NCBI GenBank assembly: GCA_024508855.1
Contig: JANINJ010000070.1
Span: forward strand, 156,812 to 220,811
Reading direction: 5' to 3'
DNA: 64,000 nucleotides
Origin: Xanthobacteraceae bacterium
GTDB lineage: Bacteria > Pseudomonadota > Alphaproteobacteria > Rhizobiales > Xanthobacteraceae
Shown here: positions 52,472 to 61,755 of the stretch, one piece after another
How the letters are laid out: each line of letters opens with the position of its first letter
Numbering within the stretch: the stretch's first letter is position 1
Notes under the pieces: generated by a model
What the model saw: the letters and a program-made list of their open reading frames with translations, nothing else
The model's database searches: none
Told to the model about the DNA's origin: nothing
Translations under genes and position numbers: made by a program

Positions 52472-53749
52472 GTGACAGAGACGGCAGCACAGATGCAGAC
52501 GCGACCGACAGGCGATAGCGAGAGCCGCTCGCCCGCCGGCGTCCTGATTCTTGGCGGCGCGCACGGCGCGCTGGCGATCGCGCGGAGTCTCGGACGTCGC
52601 AACATCCCGGTCGCGATGGTGTCCGACGATTTCACGCTGGTCCGGCTGTCGCGCTTTATCGGCCGGCATTTCCCTTGGCAGGGACCGGCCGCGCCGAACG
52701 CAGCCGACTGGCTGGTCGATCTCGCGGCGAAGCACGATCTTCGCGACTGGCTGCTGGTGCCGGGCGGCGATGCCGAAGTTCGCCTGATCGCCGAGCATCG
52801 CGCCCAGTTGCGCTCCGCGTTCCGGGTACTGAGCTGCGATTGGAACGAACTGCAGACGGTCTGCGACAAGCATCTGCTCGGCGAACGGGCGACGAAAGTT
52901 GGGATCGCCACGCCGCGCCGCTATCAGGTGTCCAGCGAAGCGGCCGCGGCGTCGCTCGATCTTCAGTTTCCCGTGGTGTTGAAGCCCGCCGTTCGCGAGA
53001 CGCGCAACGCATTCACCCAGGCCAAGGCATGGCGTGCCGACTCTCGCGAAGAATTTGTCGCCCGCTATCGCGATGCGGTCACCGAAGTGGGCAGCGATCA
53101 GGTCGTGGTGCAGGAGATGATCGTCGGCGGCGGCGAGGCACAGTTTTCCTACGTCGCGCTCTGGCAGGATGGCCGGCCGCTGGCTTCGATGACGGCGCAG
53201 CGCACCCGGCAGTATCCGATCGATTTCAGCTACACCAGCACTTTCGTGGAAGTGGTGGAGCGCCCCGAGGTCAAGGCCGCCGCCGAAACGCTGCTCGCCT
53301 CGATCGGCTATGAAGGGTTGGCCGAAGTCGAGTTCAAATACGATGCCCGCGACGGCGCCTACAAGGTCCTCGACGTCAACCCACGCACATGGACATGGAT
53401 CGGTCTGGGCGAGGCAGCGGGTGTCGATTTCGCGTGGCTGATGGTGTGTGCGTCCGCCGGTCGTGCCATCCCCGCATGCCATATCGATCCCGAGCAGAAA
53501 TGGATCTATGCGGTGCGCGACGCCGTCGCGGCTTTCCGGATGGTCGCGCGCGGCGACCTGTCGTTGAAGGCCTACATCGCCTCGTTGCGGCGGCCCTTCG
53601 TCTGGGCGGCGTTCGCGATCGACGATCCGCTGCCCGGCCTGCTCGAATTGCCGCTCACGGTGTTTCGTGTGTTGACCAAGCGCTTGCCCGCCAGCCTTCG
53701 CAAGACGTCGGCGCCGGTCAAGTCCGCGGTTCGCGGCGCTGCTCTCTAG
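52472..53749 (+). CDS. ATP-grasp family protein (carboxylate-amine ligase-like)
   Basis: 425 residues from GTG 52472 with GAGG upstream. A pre-ATP-grasp Rossmann region (GVLILGGAHGALAIARSLGRRNIPVAMVSDD) leads to the ATP-grasp fold: FPVVLKPAVRE, VVVQEMIVGGGEAQFSYVAL, and metal-site EVEFKYDARDGAYKVLDVNPRTWTW. It should activate a carboxylate as acyl phosphate and join it to an amine. The C-terminal 120 residues include amphipathic or membrane-associated helices. It is coupled to the FkbM gene; the product is unknown. Confidence 0.83.
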   Translation: MTETAAQMQTRPTGDSESRSPAGVLILGGAHGALAIARSLGRRNIPVAMVSDDFTLVRLSRFIGRHFPWQGPAAPNAADWLVDLAAKHDLRDWLLVPGGDAEVRLIAEHRAQLRSAFRVLSCDWNELQTVCDKHLLGERATKVGIATPRRYQVSSEAAAASLDLQFPVVLKPAVRETRNAFTQAKAWRADSREEFVARYRDAVTEVGSDQVVVQEMIVGGGEAQFSYVALWQDGRPLASMTAQRTRQYPIDFSYTSTFVEVVERPEVKAAAETLLASIGYEGLAEVEFKYDARDGAYKVLDVNPRTWTWIGLGEAAGVDFAWLMVCASAGRAIPACHIDPEQKWIYAVRDAVAAFRMVARGDLSLKAYIASLRRPFVWAAFAIDDPLPGLLELPLTVFRVLTKRLPASLRKTSAPVKSAVRGAAL

Positions 53750-53833
53750 CGATCTGCTATCCGAAATCGCCTCTTGCGTTATCGCCACTGCCGCCGATGA
53801 TGCGCCCTGATAACAGAGACAGGGAGAAGCGAT

Positions 53834-54676
53834 ATGGGTCGACTCGACGGCAAGGTGGCAGTCATCACCGGCGCGACCAGCGGCATCGGCTGGCGGACGG
53901 CGGAAATTTTCGTGGCGGAAGGCGCCAAGGTGGTTGCGGCCGGCCGGCGTGCGTCCGAGGGCGAGGCGCTGGCGAAGAAGCTCGGCGCCAATTGCATCTT
54001 CCGGCAGACCGACGTCACCCAGGAAGATCAGGTGCAGGCCATGATCGGAACGGCGGTCGATCGCTTCGGCCGGATCGATTGCCTGTTCAATAATGCGGGC
54101 GGCCCGGCACAGACCGGCGGCATCGAAGGTCTGGATGTTGCGCAGTTCGACGCCGCGATGGCGACGCTGGTGCGCAGCGTCATGCTCGGCATGAAGCATG
54201 CCGCGCCGCATATGCGCAAGCAAGGCTCCGGCAGCATCATTAATAACGGCAGCGTCGCCGGCCATCTCGCCGGCTTCTCGTCGTCGATGGTCTATGGCGC
54301 GGCCAAGGCGGCGGTGATCCACTTCACCACCTGCGTGGCGATGGAGCTGGGCGAGGCCGGCGTGCGCGTCAACAGCATCTCGCCCGGTGCGATCGCCACC
54401 GGCATCCTCGCCAAGGCGATGGGGCTGTCGGCGGGCGATGCCGACAGCAAGACCGAGACGATGCGTACGATCTTCAAGACAGCGCAGCCGATCCCGCGCG
54501 CGGGCATCCCGGACGATATCGCCCATGCGGCGGTGTTTCTTGCCAGCGACGAGTCGTCGTTCATCAACGGCACCGATATCGTGATCGATGGCGGTGTGAT
54601 CGGCGGGCGCAACTGGACCCAGCAGCAGCAGGGCTATGTCGGCCTCCGCAAGGTGCTGGGGCAGGCTGCGGAATGA
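53834..54676 (+). CDS. short-chain dehydrogenase/reductase
   Basis: 280 residues, a classical SDR: TGATSGIG cofactor motif (residues 13-20), NNAGG, catalytic Ser in INNGSVAGHL, YGAAK (Tyr/Lys pair at about 156-160) and PGAIATGI. It oxidises or reduces a secondary alcohol/ketone with NAD(P). The GRR after the second strand does not clearly separate NAD from NADP use. A cupin gene follows at 15 bp on the same strand. Substrate unknown. Confidence 0.88.
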   Translation: MGRLDGKVAVITGATSGIGWRTAEIFVAEGAKVVAAGRRASEGEALAKKLGANCIFRQTDVTQEDQVQAMIGTAVDRFGRIDCLFNNAGGPAQTGGIEGLDVAQFDAAMATLVRSVMLGMKHAAPHMRKQGSGSIINNGSVAGHLAGFSSSMVYGAAKAAVIHFTTCVAMELGEAGVRVNSISPGAIATGILAKAMGLSAGDADSKTETMRTIFKTAQPIPRAGIPDDIAHAAVFLASDESSFINGTDIVIDGGVIGGRNWTQQQQGYVGLRKVLGQAAE

Positions 54677-54690
54677 TTCCGGAGGCGTGA

Positions 54691-55200
54691 ATGCTGACCA
54701 TGTTTGGAACGACGCAAAGTCCGTTGTTCGGCAATCGGCAGGTCTATGCCGCAATGGTCGCCGGACTGGCCTGCGCCTTTGTCATCGGCAAGGCCTTGCC
54801 GGTGGCAATGGATACGGTGACGGCCGTCATCGCGCCGTTATGTGCGGACAGCAGTTCGTCGGCCTCGAGCCCGCTCGACAAGGTCGAGGTGATCGCCTCG
54901 CACGCGCTGCCGAACGTGCCGGGCAAGCGCGTCACCATCGTGCGCGTGTTCTACGGTCCGGGCGGCTTCACCCGCGCGCATCGTCATTCCGGCACCGTGA
55001 CGGCCTACGTCACCAAAGGCGAAATCCGCTCGCAACTCGGCGGCGGTCCCGTCGAGGTGTTCAAGGTGGGACAGTCGTTCTTCGAGCCGCCCGGCACCAC
55101 GCATTTGGTGTCGGCCAATGCCAGCGTCACCGAGCCGGCCGAACTGATCGCGGTGTTCGTCGCCGACGAAGGCGCGGAGCTTACGACCTATCTGGATTAG
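54691..55200 (+). CDS. membrane-anchored cupin-domain protein
   Basis: 169 residues from ATG 54691 behind GGAGG. One N-terminal hydrophobic segment (about 13-40), then a cupin barrel with the metal-site motif FTRAHRHSGTVTAYVTKGEIRSQLGG and EPPGTTHLVSANASV. Single-cupin proteins of this kind bind a metal or small ligand; no enzyme activity can be assigned. Probably co-transcribed with the SDR upstream. Confidence 0.82.
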   Translation: MLTMFGTTQSPLFGNRQVYAAMVAGLACAFVIGKALPVAMDTVTAVIAPLCADSSSSASSPLDKVEVIASHALPNVPGKRVTIVRVFYGPGGFTRAHRHSGTVTAYVTKGEIRSQLGGGPVEVFKVGQSFFEPPGTTHLVSANASVTEPAELIAVFVADEGAELTTYLD

Positions 55201-55220
55201 GCGCGCTGGTCGATATTTTT

Positions 55221-55307
55221 CGTCATGGCCGGGCTTGTCCCGGCCATCCACGTCCTTCGCTGAGTTGGATTAGACGTGGATACCCGCGACAAGCGCGGGC
55301 ATGACGA
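55221..55307. repeat. REP-like double hairpin
   Basis: CGTCATGGCCGGGCTTGTCC... and an inverted partner ending GCATGACGA enclose a short spacer. The two arms are imperfect complements of each other, and each also folds alone. This is the common bradyrhizobial intergenic repeat type; it lies between convergent cupin and cyclase genes and may act in termination. A related single arm is at 60221-60251. Confidence 0.7.
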
Positions 55308-55328
55308 GTCCGCGCAACCTGAAATCGT

Positions 55329-56627
55329 CTACCGCTCGATTGCCGATGGTTGCGGACTGTAGATCGACACCGCCGACGCAACGCCGCGCAGGGTGTGTTC
55401 GCCGAGGTGATCGAGCGGCACGTCGAGCAGGCGCGCGACGCTCGAGGTCATCAGGATGCTGCGCTGAAGCGTCTTCTGCAGCGCCTCGACGCGACTGGCC
55501 TCGTTCACCGCGGGTCCGATCACGGTGAAATCGAGTCGTTCCGGCGCACCGATATTGCCGAAGAACACTTCGCCTTCATGCAGCGCGATGCCGGTGCGCA
55601 GCGGATGCCAGCCATCGATGCCGGCGAGGTGAGGCAGCGCACCCGCATTGAGATCGTCGAGGCCCTTGATGGCTTGTTGCGCGGCGTCGAGTGCAGCACG
55701 TGCCGCCGTTTTGGCGTCGGTGTCCTCGCCGATCGGAAACACCGCGAGCAGGCCGTCGCCCATGAATTTCAGTACCTCGCCGCCGTGATTGAGCACCGCG
55801 CCGGCCAGAGTTTCGAAATAGGCATTCAGCAGCACGATCATGTTGTCGCCGGAGATGCGATCGGACAGCGTGGTGAAGCCGCGCAGGTCCGATACCCAGA
55901 TCACGGCGCGGATAGCTTCGCCGGCGCCGCGCTTGATCGAACCGCTCAGCACCTTGCGGCCGGCGACATCGCCGAGATAGGCGTTGACCGCGTTTTCCGC
56001 GATGCGTTGCGCGATATGCCGCTCCACATGCAGCGCGAACACATCGAGCAAGCGTCGCACGTCCGGCACCGCGCCGACGTTGAAGCCGCCCGGCCGCGCC
56101 GTCGCCAGTGTCATGGCGTGGCGATATGGCGTGCCGCTGCTGAACGGCAGCGCGACATAGTCGGTGATGCCCGCCTCCGCCAGCTCGATCATGATGGGAA
56201 ATTCCGCCTGCGCTTCCGGCGTCTGCGGATTGCGGCGGATCGGTTCGCCGGTGGTGAAGATGCGCGCCAGCGGATTGAGCTTGAAGCTGTCGGTTTCCGA
56301 AGCCAGCTGCTGCACCTTCACTTCGTAACAGGTGGCGTCGTCGCGCCGCCAGTTCCAGGCGAAGCCGAGCAGTTGCGGATGCAAGGTGCCGATATGCAGG
56401 CTGACGCGATCCAGCGGAAGTCCGGCGGCGATCAAGCGCCAGATGAAGGATTCCAGCACCAGCAGCATCTCGGGCTCGCGCGCCGCCCCTCGCAATAGCC
56501 AGGTCTCGATTTCAGCGGTCGAATTGGTGGCCGGTGCGGACGCCGCGCCACGCGCCGAGCGGCGCACCACGGTGACGCCGCGCGGATATTGTCGGGGAGG
56601 CGGAGGAACGTCGGGCTTTATCGTCAA
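55329..56627 (-). CDS. class III adenylate/guanylate cyclase, soluble
   Basis: 432 residues; the start is uncertain because the only start codon at the family's length is TTG 56627 without a clear ribosome site. The C-terminal catalytic domain has both metal aspartates (VIWVSDLRGFTTLSDRIS and GEVLKFMGDGLLAVF) and FTVIGPAVNEASRVEAL. The N-terminal 220 residues resemble the region paired with this cyclase type in rhizobia (PLDRVSLHIGTLHPQLLGFAWNW). It would make cAMP or cGMP in the cytoplasm. It is 35 bp downstream of the P450 gene on the same strand. Confidence 0.83.
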   Translation of the reverse strand: MTIKPDVPPPPRQYPRGVTVVRRSARGAASAPATNSTAEIETWLLRGAAREPEMLLVLESFIWRLIAAGLPLDRVSLHIGTLHPQLLGFAWNWRRDDATCYEVKVQQLASETDSFKLNPLARIFTTGEPIRRNPQTPEAQAEFPIMIELAEAGITDYVALPFSSGTPYRHAMTLATARPGGFNVGAVPDVRRLLDVFALHVERHIAQRIAENAVNAYLGDVAGRKVLSGSIKRGAGEAIRAVIWVSDLRGFTTLSDRISGDNMIVLLNAYFETLAGAVLNHGGEVLKFMGDGLLAVFPIGEDTDAKTAARAALDAAQQAIKGLDDLNAGALPHLAGIDGWHPLRTGIALHEGEVFFGNIGAPERLDFTVIGPAVNEASRVEALQKTLQRSILMTSSVARLLDVPLDHLGEHTLRGVASAVSIYSPQPSAIER

Positions 56628-56662
56628 CGATCAGGCTCGCAGCATGGATGAACGTTCGCCGG

Positions 56663-58045
56663 TCAGGTCGGCCTGAGCAGAACCGGCAAGCCATCCTTCG
56701 GTTTCGGAATCGGCCACATCTGCCACGCGGGCACATAGCCGGGCTCGAGCGAGACTTCGAGATTCTGCAGGAAGTGCCGCGCGAAGCATTTCGCCTGCAT
56801 ATAGGCGAAGTGCAGGCCGAGGCACATATGCGCGCCGCCGGAAAACGGAATCCAGGCGAAGCGGTGCCGGCCGCGCTGCGCCTCATCGGTGAAGCGCAGC
56901 GGGTTGAACGCCTCCGGATCGGGCCAGATCTCCGGCATATGGTGCGTATAGAGCGGATTGACGCCGACCAGCGTGCCGGCGGGAATCGCAAAACCCTTGA
57001 AGTTGAAATCGCGGGTGGCGCGGCGCGGGATCGAGGGCACCGGCGGCTTCATCCGCATCGCTTCCTTGAACGCCATCTCCGACAGCGGCATGGCCTCGAG
57101 CTTGTCGAAAGTCATCGGCTCGTCGCGGCGGAGGCCGAGCGCCATCACTTCCTCGCGCAGTTTCGCCTGCCATTGCGGATTGGCCGCGAGGGCGCCGACG
57201 AACGAGGTCAGCGACGAGGTCAGCGTGTCGTGCGCGGCCATGATGAGGAAGCTCATATGATCGACGATATCCTGCGTCGAAAGCAGCGCACCGTCCTCGT
57301 GGGTGGCGCGGCACAGTTGCGAGAACAGGTCGTCGCCGCCCTTTTCGCGGCGGATCGGAATCTGCCGCGAGAAATACTCGACGATGCGGGCACGTCCCTT
57401 GACGCCGCGCGCCATCTGCGTGCCGGGCCATGGCTTGCGCACCGGCGAGACCGAGGCGGCGATCATGTCGACGAAGGCGCGGGTGACCTCTTCCACCTCG
57501 GGGCCGATGTCGGTGCCGAGAAAAGACGTGGCGGCGAGATCGAGCGTGAGTTGCTTCATCGCCGGGTAGAACAGCATCGGTTCGGCGGGTTGCTGGCGCC
57601 AGCGTTGCGCCCGCGCGGCGATCCCGGCGTCGAGCTGCGCCAGATAGGATTTCATCGGGCCGGACTTGAACGCCACGGAGAGCGCACGGCGATGCAGCCG
57701 GTGTTCGTCGAAATCGAGCAGCATCAGCCCGCGCGGAAACAGCCGGCCGAGGATCGGCTCCCAGCCTTGCGTCGAGGAGAACAGTTTCGTCTGGTCGAAC
57801 AGCACCAGTTCGTTGGCCTCTGGGCCAAGCAGACTGACGCTGGTCTCACCTAACACATGGCTGCGATAGACCGGGCCGTAGGTCCGCGCCATCCGCTCGA
57901 CCTCGCCCTTGGGGTCGGCCAGGATCGCCAGCGTGCGGCCGATGATCGGCCAACCTTCTTCGCCCGGAATGTGGGCGAGCGCGCTGCGCTTGGGTGGGTT
58001 CAGCACCGTTGCGTCATGGGGCGCTGTCATCCCGTGCATCGACAT
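56663..58045 (-). CDS. cytochrome P450
   Basis: 460 residues from ATG 58045 behind GGAGGAA. The haem-thiolate motif FSGGAHMCLG (about 398-407), I-helix AAHDT and K-helix EAMR are all present; the first two are like those of CYP51/CYP26-type bacterial P450s. It is soluble, with no N-terminal anchor. Partner ferredoxin genes are not nearby. Substrate unknown; hydrophobic compounds such as terpenoids or sterol-like molecules are usual for related enzymes. Confidence 0.92.
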   Translation of the reverse strand: MSMHGMTAPHDATVLNPPKRSALAHIPGEEGWPIIGRTLAILADPKGEVERMARTYGPVYRSHVLGETSVSLLGPEANELVLFDQTKLFSSTQGWEPILGRLFPRGLMLLDFDEHRLHRRALSVAFKSGPMKSYLAQLDAGIAARAQRWRQQPAEPMLFYPAMKQLTLDLAATSFLGTDIGPEVEEVTRAFVDMIAASVSPVRKPWPGTQMARGVKGRARIVEYFSRQIPIRREKGGDDLFSQLCRATHEDGALLSTQDIVDHMSFLIMAAHDTLTSSLTSFVGALAANPQWQAKLREEVMALGLRRDEPMTFDKLEAMPLSEMAFKEAMRMKPPVPSIPRRATRDFNFKGFAIPAGTLVGVNPLYTHHMPEIWPDPEAFNPLRFTDEAQRGRHRFAWIPFSGGAHMCLGLHFAYMQAKCFARHFLQNLEVSLEPGYVPAWQMWPIPKPKDGLPVLLRPT

Positions 58046-58282
58046 CGCAATTCCTCCGGCCGCCTCGCGGCCATGTGACTGTTACCGTCGCTCCGCCGGA
58101 CGGCTTTATTGCGGCTGAGCGTGTCGCCCCTTTCGGCGATTTGCAAGCCCGCGGCAGCAAGATAGGGCCGGATGGCAGCGAGATTCGGCATGGCACATCC
58201 TTGCGGTTGTCGGTCCGGTCCTTTCGGAGGCCGTGCTATGCTTTCCGCAACAGGGCTAGTGGCCAACCTTCGGAGGAACGCG

Positions 58283-59104
58283 ATGCTGAACGCCATCAGG
58301 AAAACTGTCTTCGCCGCTGCGATTGCCGCAGCGGCCGCGATGCCGGCGTCCGCGATGGCGCAGACCAAGCCGATCGTCACCACGCTCGGCCCTGATTTCC
58401 CGCAATCGGAGATTTTCATCGGCAACAGCTTCTTCTACCGCAACAACAGCATGCACTCGCAGGTGCTGGGGCTGGAGCGCGCCGCCGACGCCGAGCACGC
58501 GCATCACTATCGCGCCACGTCGATCACCATCAGCGGCGGCGGTCTCAACTGGCACGACGTCGATAGCTATTTCCGGCCGAACGCGGTCGGGTCGTATTCC
58601 TTCGTCGGCGATAACGAGATCCGGTTCAACAAGCTCGACAGGCTGTTCGATGCCGCGATCATGATGGATTGCAGCCAGTGCCCGATCCATCCGCAGCTCA
58701 AGGAACTGTTCACCGAATACGCCAGGAAGGATGCCGACATCGTTCGCAGCCATGGCGCCAAGCCGGTGTTCTTCATGTCGTGGGCCTATGCCGACAAGCC
58801 GGAAATGACCGAGCAGCTCGCCGAGGCCTATACCACCGCCGGCAACGCCAACAATGCGCTGGTGATCCCGGCGGGGCTGGCATTCGCGCGCGCCCGAGCC
58901 AAGCAGCCGGAGCTGAATCTCTATGCACCGGACAAACGCCATCCGAGTCCGGCCGGGACCTATCTCGCGGCATCCACGGTATATGCCGTGCTGACCGGCA
59001 AATCGCCGGTCGGCAACAGCTATCACGCGAGCATCGACGAGAAGACCGCGAACTTCCTGCAGGAGATCGCCTGGGAAACCGTGCAGGATTATTACGGCAA
59101 GTAA
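58283..59104 (+). CDS. secreted SGNH-hydrolase-like protein
   Basis: 273 residues from ATG 58283 behind GGAGGA, with a signal peptide (residues 1-26, ending SAMAQ). The first block reads IFIGNSFFYRNNSM (GNS in place of GDS), and the C-terminal catalytic Asp/His may be in APDKRHPSPAGTYLAAS. This matches SGNH-type esterases with a degenerate block I serine context. A periplasmic esterase or carbohydrate deacetylase is plausible. Divergent from the P450 gene by 237 bp. Confidence 0.75.
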   Translation: MLNAIRKTVFAAAIAAAAAMPASAMAQTKPIVTTLGPDFPQSEIFIGNSFFYRNNSMHSQVLGLERAADAEHAHHYRATSITISGGGLNWHDVDSYFRPNAVGSYSFVGDNEIRFNKLDRLFDAAIMMDCSQCPIHPQLKELFTEYARKDADIVRSHGAKPVFFMSWAYADKPEMTEQLAEAYTTAGNANNALVIPAGLAFARARAKQPELNLYAPDKRHPSPAGTYLAASTVYAVLTGKSPVGNSYHASIDEKTANFLQEIAWETVQDYYGK

Positions 59105-59189
59105 CCGGATTGCGGCGGTGCGGCGATCCTGCTGATATGGGGATCGCGGCACCGGCAAGCGGGCCGTTTGCCATCGGGGCACGGCAAGC

Positions 59190-60212
59190 ATGAATCCCAG
59201 AACCGAGCGGCAACTGCATCTGGTGGCGATGGTGGTCGGCGCCAGCGGCATTGCCGGCCTGATCTACGCATTCAGTCAGGGCAGTCCGACGCTCGGCGGC
59301 GTGGCCAATGCGGTCGGGCATGGCGTTGCGATCAGCCTCATCCTGAGCGTATTCGAAATCGTGATTCAATCCGGCGCCGGGCGGGACTGGTTCGGCAGCC
59401 TGCCGTTCACCGTCAGCCTGCTGTTGCGCAGTGCGATCTATGCGGCGGTGATCCTGGGAGTGCAGTTGGCCTTCCTGCGTTTCGGCTCGAACGAAGTTGG
59501 CCCGAGCAATTCGCGCGAGTTCTGGAACGCCGCGGCCTTTGCCGCGGCCGCCTCCATCGCCATCAACTTCGTGGTCGAGATCGGCAGCCTGCTCGGTGGC
59601 CGCACGTTCTCGAATTTCGTCACCGGCCGTTATCACGCGCCGGTCGAGGAAAACCGCTTCGTGCTGTTTGTCGATATCGTCGGATCGACGGGACTGGCCG
59701 AACGACTGGGCGGCATTGGCATTCACCGTTTCCTCGACAAGACGTTTCGTACACTGTCGGAATCTGCGGTCGATTATCGCGGCGAGGTTCTCGATTATGT
59801 CGGCGACGAATTGATCGTCACCTGGTCGGAAAGGGATGGCGCCGTCGATTGTCGTCCGCTGCGTTGCTTCCTGGCCATGCGCGCGACGCTCGCCGAGGCC
59901 GCGCCGCGGTTCGAGCGCGAGTTCGGCGCTGCGCCGCGCGTGCGCGGCAGCCTCAATTTCGGTCCGGTGATCATCGGCGAGATCGGCGATATCAAGCGCG
60001 CCATCGTGTTCAATGGCGACGTGATGAACACCGCCGCGCGCCTCGAACAGTTGAGCCGCGAAACCAGCGGCGGCTTCCTCGCATCCGCATCGGCGATCGC
60101 ACGCCTCGGCAGCGCCTCCGGCGCGATCACGCGAGGACTGGGCCGGATGCCGATCCGCGGCCGCGTCGACGGCATCGATGTGTTCGGACTGGCGGCGGAT
60201 CTCGGCGGGTAG
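59190..60212 (+). CDS. membrane-bound class III adenylate/guanylate cyclase
   Basis: 340 residues. Four hydrophobic segments (about 10-30, 40-60, 72-95, 110-130) precede a class III cyclase domain with both metal Asp residues (FVLFVDIVGSTGLAERL, DYVGDELIVTW) and FNGDVMNTAARLEQL. It is the second nucleotide cyclase in 5 kb; its membrane domain suggests a different input from the soluble one. A REP-like hairpin follows its stop. Confidence 0.86.
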   Translation: MNPRTERQLHLVAMVVGASGIAGLIYAFSQGSPTLGGVANAVGHGVAISLILSVFEIVIQSGAGRDWFGSLPFTVSLLLRSAIYAAVILGVQLAFLRFGSNEVGPSNSREFWNAAAFAAAASIAINFVVEIGSLLGGRTFSNFVTGRYHAPVEENRFVLFVDIVGSTGLAERLGGIGIHRFLDKTFRTLSESAVDYRGEVLDYVGDELIVTWSERDGAVDCRPLRCFLAMRATLAEAAPRFEREFGAAPRVRGSLNFGPVIIGEIGDIKRAIVFNGDVMNTAARLEQLSRETSGGFLASASAIARLGSASGAITRGLGRMPIRGRVDGIDVFGLAADLGG

Positions 60213-60220
60213 GGTGATTC

Positions 60221-60251
60221 CGTCATGGCCGGGACAAGGCCGGGCATGACG
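60221..60251. repeat. REP-like hairpin
   Basis: CGTCATGGCCGGG-ACAAG-GCCGGGCATGACG, an imperfect palindrome of the same type as the arms at 55221-55307, directly after the membrane cyclase gene. Confidence 0.7.
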
Positions 60252-60314
60252 AGGGTTAGTACCTCAGAGCCTGACTGGAAATTCGCTTTGTGGACAGATT
60301 TTCAACACGAGAGT

Positions 60315-60461
60315 CGTCGTCCCTGCGCAGGCAGGGACCCATAATCCCTGACGGTCGTGGTCAATCTGGCTGTTCGTCAAAGATCACGATCGCAGCCTGC
60401 ATCACGAACGACACGGCGTATGGGTCCCTGCCTGCGCAGGGACGACGCTGAGGCTTTTACG
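60315..60461 (-). repeat. 147-bp dispersed repeat with inverted arms, copy 2
   Basis: Reverse-orientation copy of 45511-45657. Inverted arms CGTCGTCCCTGCGCAGGCAG at 60315 and its complement ending at 60447, with the CGTAAAAGCCTCAGCG edge at the right end. The interior (CATACGCCGTGTCGTTCGTGATGC on the minus strand, shortened here) matches copy 1 closely, so this is one element and not just matching hairpins. It fills most of the 304-bp gap between the cyclase and LLM genes, which holds no gene. Confidence 0.75.
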
Positions 60462-60516
60462 AGTTGCATTTCGAGTCAGACTCTCAGGATGACGCCTTCG
60501 CCTCACTCTAAGATCG

Positions 60517-61755
60517 TCATCCCTTTTTCTTGCCGGCCTTCTGCAGATCGGGAGCATTGACCAGCGGAATGGCGACGCGGCCGGGGCCGGTTTGCGACAG
60601 CGCGGCGGCGGCCTTGTCGTTGGACATGATCTTGGCCATCACGGCCTGTCCGGCGCGTTCGAAGATGGCGCGGTTCTCGATCACGAACTTCTGCGATTTG
60701 CGCAAGCTGGAGATGTAGCCGTTGATCTCCGGCACCACGTAGCGCGCCACCAGATCCCAGCTGCGCCGCGTGTTCTCCGGATTGGCCCAGTCGTGCGCGA
60801 AGCCGATGATGGATCCGACGCCGCCGGAGGTCTCCATGATGTTGCGGATCATCTTCACCAGATCGTCCGGCGTTCCGATCACCGATGCCGCGCCTTCGCC
60901 GAACGCGGTCTTGTCCACCGCCTCGTCCGGCGAGGCGAACGGTTGCAGGCCCGGCCGCTGCAAGGTGCCGACATTATATTCGTTGTGCCAGCGCATCAGC
61001 CCGTCGCGGGCCTCGCGCCGTGCCTGCTCGCGGGTTTCGGCGATATGCCAGCTCAGCAGCACGCGCCAGTTCGAACGGCTGACCGTGGTGCCGTGCTTCT
61101 TCGCGGCGTCTTCGGCAAAACCCCATTGCGTCGGCAGCGCCATCAGGCCCTGCGTCGACATCGAGCCCAGCGAGATGATGCCGATGCCGTATTTGCCGGC
61201 CAGCGTCATTCCGGACGGCGAAATTTGCGAGGCGACGACGAACGGCATCTCCTCCTGCAGCGGCAGGATCTGCAGCGCTGCGTCGTTCATCTCGAACCAG
61301 TCGGTCTTGGCGGTGACGCGCTCGCCGTTGAACAGCCGGCGGATGATGCCGATGGCTTCGTCCTGGCGATCGCGTTGCGTCATCGGATCGATGCCGAGCG
61401 TATGCGCGTCCGATGCAAGTGCGCCGGGGCCGGACCCGAAGATGGCGCGGCCGCCGGTCATGTGGTCGAGCTGCACCATGCGCTGCGCGACGTTGAACGG
61501 ATGGTGATAGGGCAGCGACACCACGCCGGTGCCGAGCTTGATGCGTTTGGTCCGCTCGCCGGCGGCGGCGAGGAACATTTCCGGCGACGCGATCATCTCC
61601 CAGCCGGAAGAGTGATGCTCGCCGCACCAGAATTCATCGTAGCCGAGCGCATCGAGCTGCTCGACCAGATCGAGGTCGCGACGGAACTGGAGGGTCGGAT
61701 GCTCACCGATCGGGTGATGCGGGGCCAGGAAAGCTCCGAATTTCAGGCGCGCCAT
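60517..61755 (-). CDS. LLM class flavin-dependent oxidoreductase (bacterial-luciferase-like monooxygenase)
   Basis: 412 residues from ATG 61755 with GAGGAAA upstream. TIM-barrel flavin protein: FGAFLAPHHPIGEHPTLQFRRDLDLVEQLDALGYDEFWCGEHHSSGW and GTGVVSLPYHHPFNVAQRMVQLDHMTGGRAIFGSGPG are the luciferase-like core. Length and motifs are close to limonene-monooxygenase-like and alkane/terpene-type enzymes that use FMNH2 or F420. The specific substrate is unknown. The nearby P450 might share a hydrophobic substrate, but that is only a guess. Confidence 0.88.
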   Translation of the reverse strand: MARLKFGAFLAPHHPIGEHPTLQFRRDLDLVEQLDALGYDEFWCGEHHSSGWEMIASPEMFLAAAGERTKRIKLGTGVVSLPYHHPFNVAQRMVQLDHMTGGRAIFGSGPGALASDAHTLGIDPMTQRDRQDEAIGIIRRLFNGERVTAKTDWFEMNDAALQILPLQEEMPFVVASQISPSGMTLAGKYGIGIISLGSMSTQGLMALPTQWGFAEDAAKKHGTTVSRSNWRVLLSWHIAETREQARREARDGLMRWHNEYNVGTLQRPGLQPFASPDEAVDKTAFGEGAASVIGTPDDLVKMIRNIMETSGGVGSIIGFAHDWANPENTRRSWDLVARYVVPEINGYISSLRKSQKFVIENRAIFERAGQAVMAKIMSNDKAAAALSQTGPGRVAIPLVNAPDLQKAGKKKG

